NCBI RefSeq assembly: GCF_040298565.1
Contig: NZ_JBEPAK010000002.1
Location: 62,001-126,000, forward strand
Direction of reading: 5' to 3'
DNA: 64,000 nucleotides
From: Kitasatospora sp040298565
GTDB lineage: Bacteria > Actinomycetota > Actinomycetes > Streptomycetales > Streptomycetaceae
Both the position numbers and the translations under genes were made by a program. Below the pieces are notes generated by a model that worked only from the letters and a program-made list of their open reading frames with translations, was not told the origin of the DNA and searched no databases. This document shows, piece after piece, positions 62,236 to 64,000 of the stretch (its first letter is position 1; each line of letters begins with the position of its first letter).

Positions 62236-63222
62236 ATGAACGCCACGCTTCAGACCCGGACCAACCCGGCTCTCCGCACCGCGCGTTCCTCAGCGACCGC
62301 CCATCGGACCCGGTACGAGGTCAGGACCGACGAGAACTCCGGTGCCGTGACCGTACGGGGGTGCGCGCACAGCACCGGTGGAAACCCTGTCGCCCGCCGG
62401 GTGAGCGGCGGCGGCAGGACGGGGGAGCTGTACGGGATCGGCCGACTGGGGAGTGCGGCCGACCCCGCCACCACCCTCACGCTGCGGGGCATCCTCCCCG
62501 TCCGCGTCGAGGGCACGGACACCCCGGGGGGGACCAGGGGGGCCGGGGGGAACAACGGCCTGCGGACGGTCGGTTCGGGGGAACCGGCCGGTCGCGAGGC
62601 CGCCGGTGCGACGCTGCTGCGGCTGAACCCCGCACCGGCCCGCACCACCGAGGCGGGACAGGGAGGCGCGCAGGGGGAGCACCCGGCCGTCGCGGAGGAC
62701 CACATCACGGAGTTCACCGCGTACGTGCGCGAGCGCCGCGCCTCCCTGTACGCCACGGCGTACCACCTCACCGGTGACCGCTACGAGGCCGAGGACCTGC
62801 TGCAGAGCGCGCTCTTCAGCACCTACCGGGCCTGGGGCCGGATCACCGACAAGGCCGCGGTCGGCGGGTACCTCCGCCGCACCATGACCAACCTGCACAT
62901 CTCCGCCTGGCGGCGCCGCAAGGTCAACGAGTACCCGACCGAGGAGCTGCCGGAGACGGCCGGCGACACCGACGCGATGGGCGGCACCGAGCTGCGCGCC
63001 GTGCTCTGGCAGGCGCTGGCCAAGCTGCCGGAGAACCAGCGGACCATGCTGGTGCTGCGGTACTACGAGGGCAAGACCGACCCGGAGATCGCCGACGTGC
63101 TGGGGATCAGCGTCGGCACGGTCAAGAGCAGCATCTGGCGCGCGCTGCGCCGGCTGCGCGACGACGAGCACCTGAACAAGTCGGGCGACACCGCCCGGGC
63201 GTTCGGCGAGCTGGTCGCGTAG
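62236..63222 (+). CDS. sigQ: ECF-type sigma factor SigQ
   Basis: 328 residues. Region 2 spans about 158-215 (FTAYVRERRASLYATAYHLTG, EAEDLLQSALFSTYRAW) and region 4 about 258-312 (LPENQRTMLVLRYYEGKTDPEIADVLGISVGTVKSSI). An N-terminal extension of about 155 Gly/Arg/Thr-rich residues precedes region 2 and looks disordered. ATG 62236 has AGGGGG 6 bases upstream. Divergent from afsQ1 with an AfsQ1 box between. Confidence 0.88.
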   Translation: MNATLQTRTNPALRTARSSATAHRTRYEVRTDENSGAVTVRGCAHSTGGNPVARRVSGGGRTGELYGIGRLGSAADPATTLTLRGILPVRVEGTDTPGGTRGAGGNNGLRTVGSGEPAGREAAGATLLRLNPAPARTTEAGQGGAQGEHPAVAEDHITEFTAYVRERRASLYATAYHLTGDRYEAEDLLQSALFSTYRAWGRITDKAAVGGYLRRTMTNLHISAWRRRKVNEYPTEELPETAGDTDAMGGTELRAVLWQALAKLPENQRTMLVLRYYEGKTDPEIADVLGISVGTVKSSIWRALRRLRDDEHLNKSGDTARAFGELVA

Positions 63223-63331
63223 CGCCCACGGAGGACTCCCGTCGGGGGACGGGTAGCGGACGGTTGCGGTTCGGGGGGCACCGACTCGGGGGAGCGGGTG
63301 CCCGTGGGGAGCCGAGAGCCGTTCGGGAAGG

Positions 63332-63370
63332 CGACGGACCCGGTGCGGGGGAGACGCACCGGGTCCGTCG
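63332..63370 (+). terminator. Terminator after sigQ
   Basis: Perfect 16-bp stem (63332-63347 with 63355-63370) and loop GGGGAGA. It also lies downstream of the convergent kinase gene (stop at 63424). Confidence 0.85.
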
Positions 63371-63423
63371 TCGTCGCCGGGGGCGTTCGATCCGCCCGGC
63401 CCGCTCGGGGGCCGGTCCCGGGG

Positions 63424-64000
63424 TCAGACGGTGGAGAGCTCGCGCCGCCCGGCCGCCGCGCGGACCCGCCGCTCGGCCTCCGGCCCGGCGCACGGGTACG
63501 AGCCCAGCGAGACCTGCCGCCCGACGATGGAGCGCTCGGCCCGCATCAGCCGGTAGCCCCGGCGCAGCAGCACCGGCAGCGACTTGCGGCCCTCGCGGAC
63601 GTCCCGGCGCAGCCGGCGCCAGGCCGTGGTGAGCGCGCCGTTGCGCAGGCACAGGGCGTCGCCCAGCAGGCCCTCGGCGGCGCACTCCGCGACGATCTCG
63701 GCGGCGAAGATCCCCTCCGCGATGAACGCGGCCGCCCCGCCGAGGTCGAGGGCCCGGGTGTCGATCCGCCCGTTGTGCGGGATCGAGTACACGGGCACGT
63801 CCGTGCGCCCGTGCTCGTACAGCGCGCGGATCGCGGCGACGGCCTGGTCCCGGTGCCAGGCGAGCGGGGAGTCCCAGTCCACGGCGCCGTCGGGCAGCCG
63901 GGGCAGGGTCGGGTCGTCCCCGTCCTTGTAGAAGTCGTCCAGCTGGAGCACCGGCAGTCCGCTGCGCTCGGCGAGCGAGGACTTCCCCGATCCGGAGGGT
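63424..64000 (-). CDS. Uridine-kinase-like P-loop protein (partial, 5' end beyond window)
   Basis: The final 192 codons are present. The P-loop SGSGKSSLAE starts at the window edge, followed by VLQLDDFYKDGDDPTLPRLP, the substrate-binding DDFY motif of uridine/cytidine kinases, and VPVYSIPHNGRID. FIAEGIFAAEIV supplies the central strand. Likely phosphorylates uridine/cytidine or a related substrate. The C-terminal basic region (LRRGYRLMRAERSIVGRQ) is family-typical in streptomycetes. The start is missing, so length cannot be judged. Confidence 0.82.
   Translation of the reverse strand, partial: PSGSGKSSLAERSGLPVLQLDDFYKDGDDPTLPRLPDGAVDWDSPLAWHRDQAVAAIRALYEHGRTDVPVYSIPHNGRIDTRALDLGGAAAFIAEGIFAAEIVAECAAEGLLGDALCLRNGALTTAWRRLRRDVREGRKSLPVLLRRGYRLMRAERSIVGRQVSLGSYPCAGPEAERRVRAAAGRRELSTV

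Overview
The window is about 70% G+C with dense, short-gapped genes and ATG/GTG/TTG starts. It carries actinomycete signature genes: the afsQ1-afsQ2-sigQ locus, a DUF3017 protein, a DUF6350 membrane protein and a LAXTG sortase substrate. It is the chromosomal core of a Streptomycetaceae member (Streptomyces or Kitasatospora). No rRNA, tRNA, CRISPR array, transposase, integrase or phage gene was seen. The order icmB - MoxR/VWA cluster - sucCD - purNH - folD - mdh - trpS - sdh - acyl-CoA mutase - nucleoside ABC transporter - cdd - deoA - add - afsQ/sigQ matches, as I remember it, conserved core-chromosome order in this family.

Layout. 1-238: end of a cobalamin-binding mutase subunit. 316-8395: divergent five-gene cluster (SWIM zinc finger, DUF5691, MoxR-type AAA+ ATPase, DUF5682, VWA), related to the yehL/M/P/Q genes of enteric bacteria. 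8686-10768: sucCD. 10883-15147: LuxR-HTH/sigma-like fusion and two membrane proteins. 15597-17824: purN-purH. 17890-22925: membrane protein, folD, DUF3017 protein, mdh, CBS/CNNM membrane protein. 22947-24547: trpS and a 2H phosphoesterase. 24862-29569: a large teichoic-acid-type bifunctional glycosyltransferase and a divergent family-2 glycosyltransferase. 29649-32236: YihY-type membrane protein, D,D-carboxypeptidase, small membrane protein. 32334-35781: sdhCDAB. 36034-40155: frameshifted lipoprotein, OHCU decarboxylase with a CTG start, secreted tripeptidase-type hydrolase, SDR oxidoreductase. 40281-43375: acyl-CoA mutase large subunit and M20 amidohydrolase. 43632-50798: nucleoside-type (BMP) ABC transporter, cytidine deaminase, thymidine phosphorylase. 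50829-54992: Uma2-family protein, MFS exporter with divergent LysR regulator, adenosine deaminase. 55207-58617: small exported protein, PspC protein, LAXTG wall protein, PhzF-family protein. 58587-63222: VanZ-like protein, lipoprotein, afsQ2, afsQ1, sigQ. 63424-64000: start-truncated uridine-kinase-like gene.

How it works together. TCA-cycle genes (sucCD, mdh, sdhCDAB) and nucleotide/nucleoside genes (purNH, BMP transporter, cdd, deoA, add, uraD) dominate. The strongest new signal is a 12-bp palindrome, CTACGCGCGTAG, found only four times. It lies upstream of purN (perfect), the BMP transporter (10/12), deoA (11/12) and add (perfect, between the -10 and the expected -35). This predicts one regulator, not encoded here, that links purine synthesis, nucleoside uptake and nucleoside breakdown.

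Other points of note: two genes whose ideal Shine-Dalgarno sequences point to CTG and ATC starts, a single-base frameshift in a lipoprotein gene, the surviving 3' end of a lost minus-strand gene beside phzF, and an AfsQ1 box between afsQ1 and sigQ.
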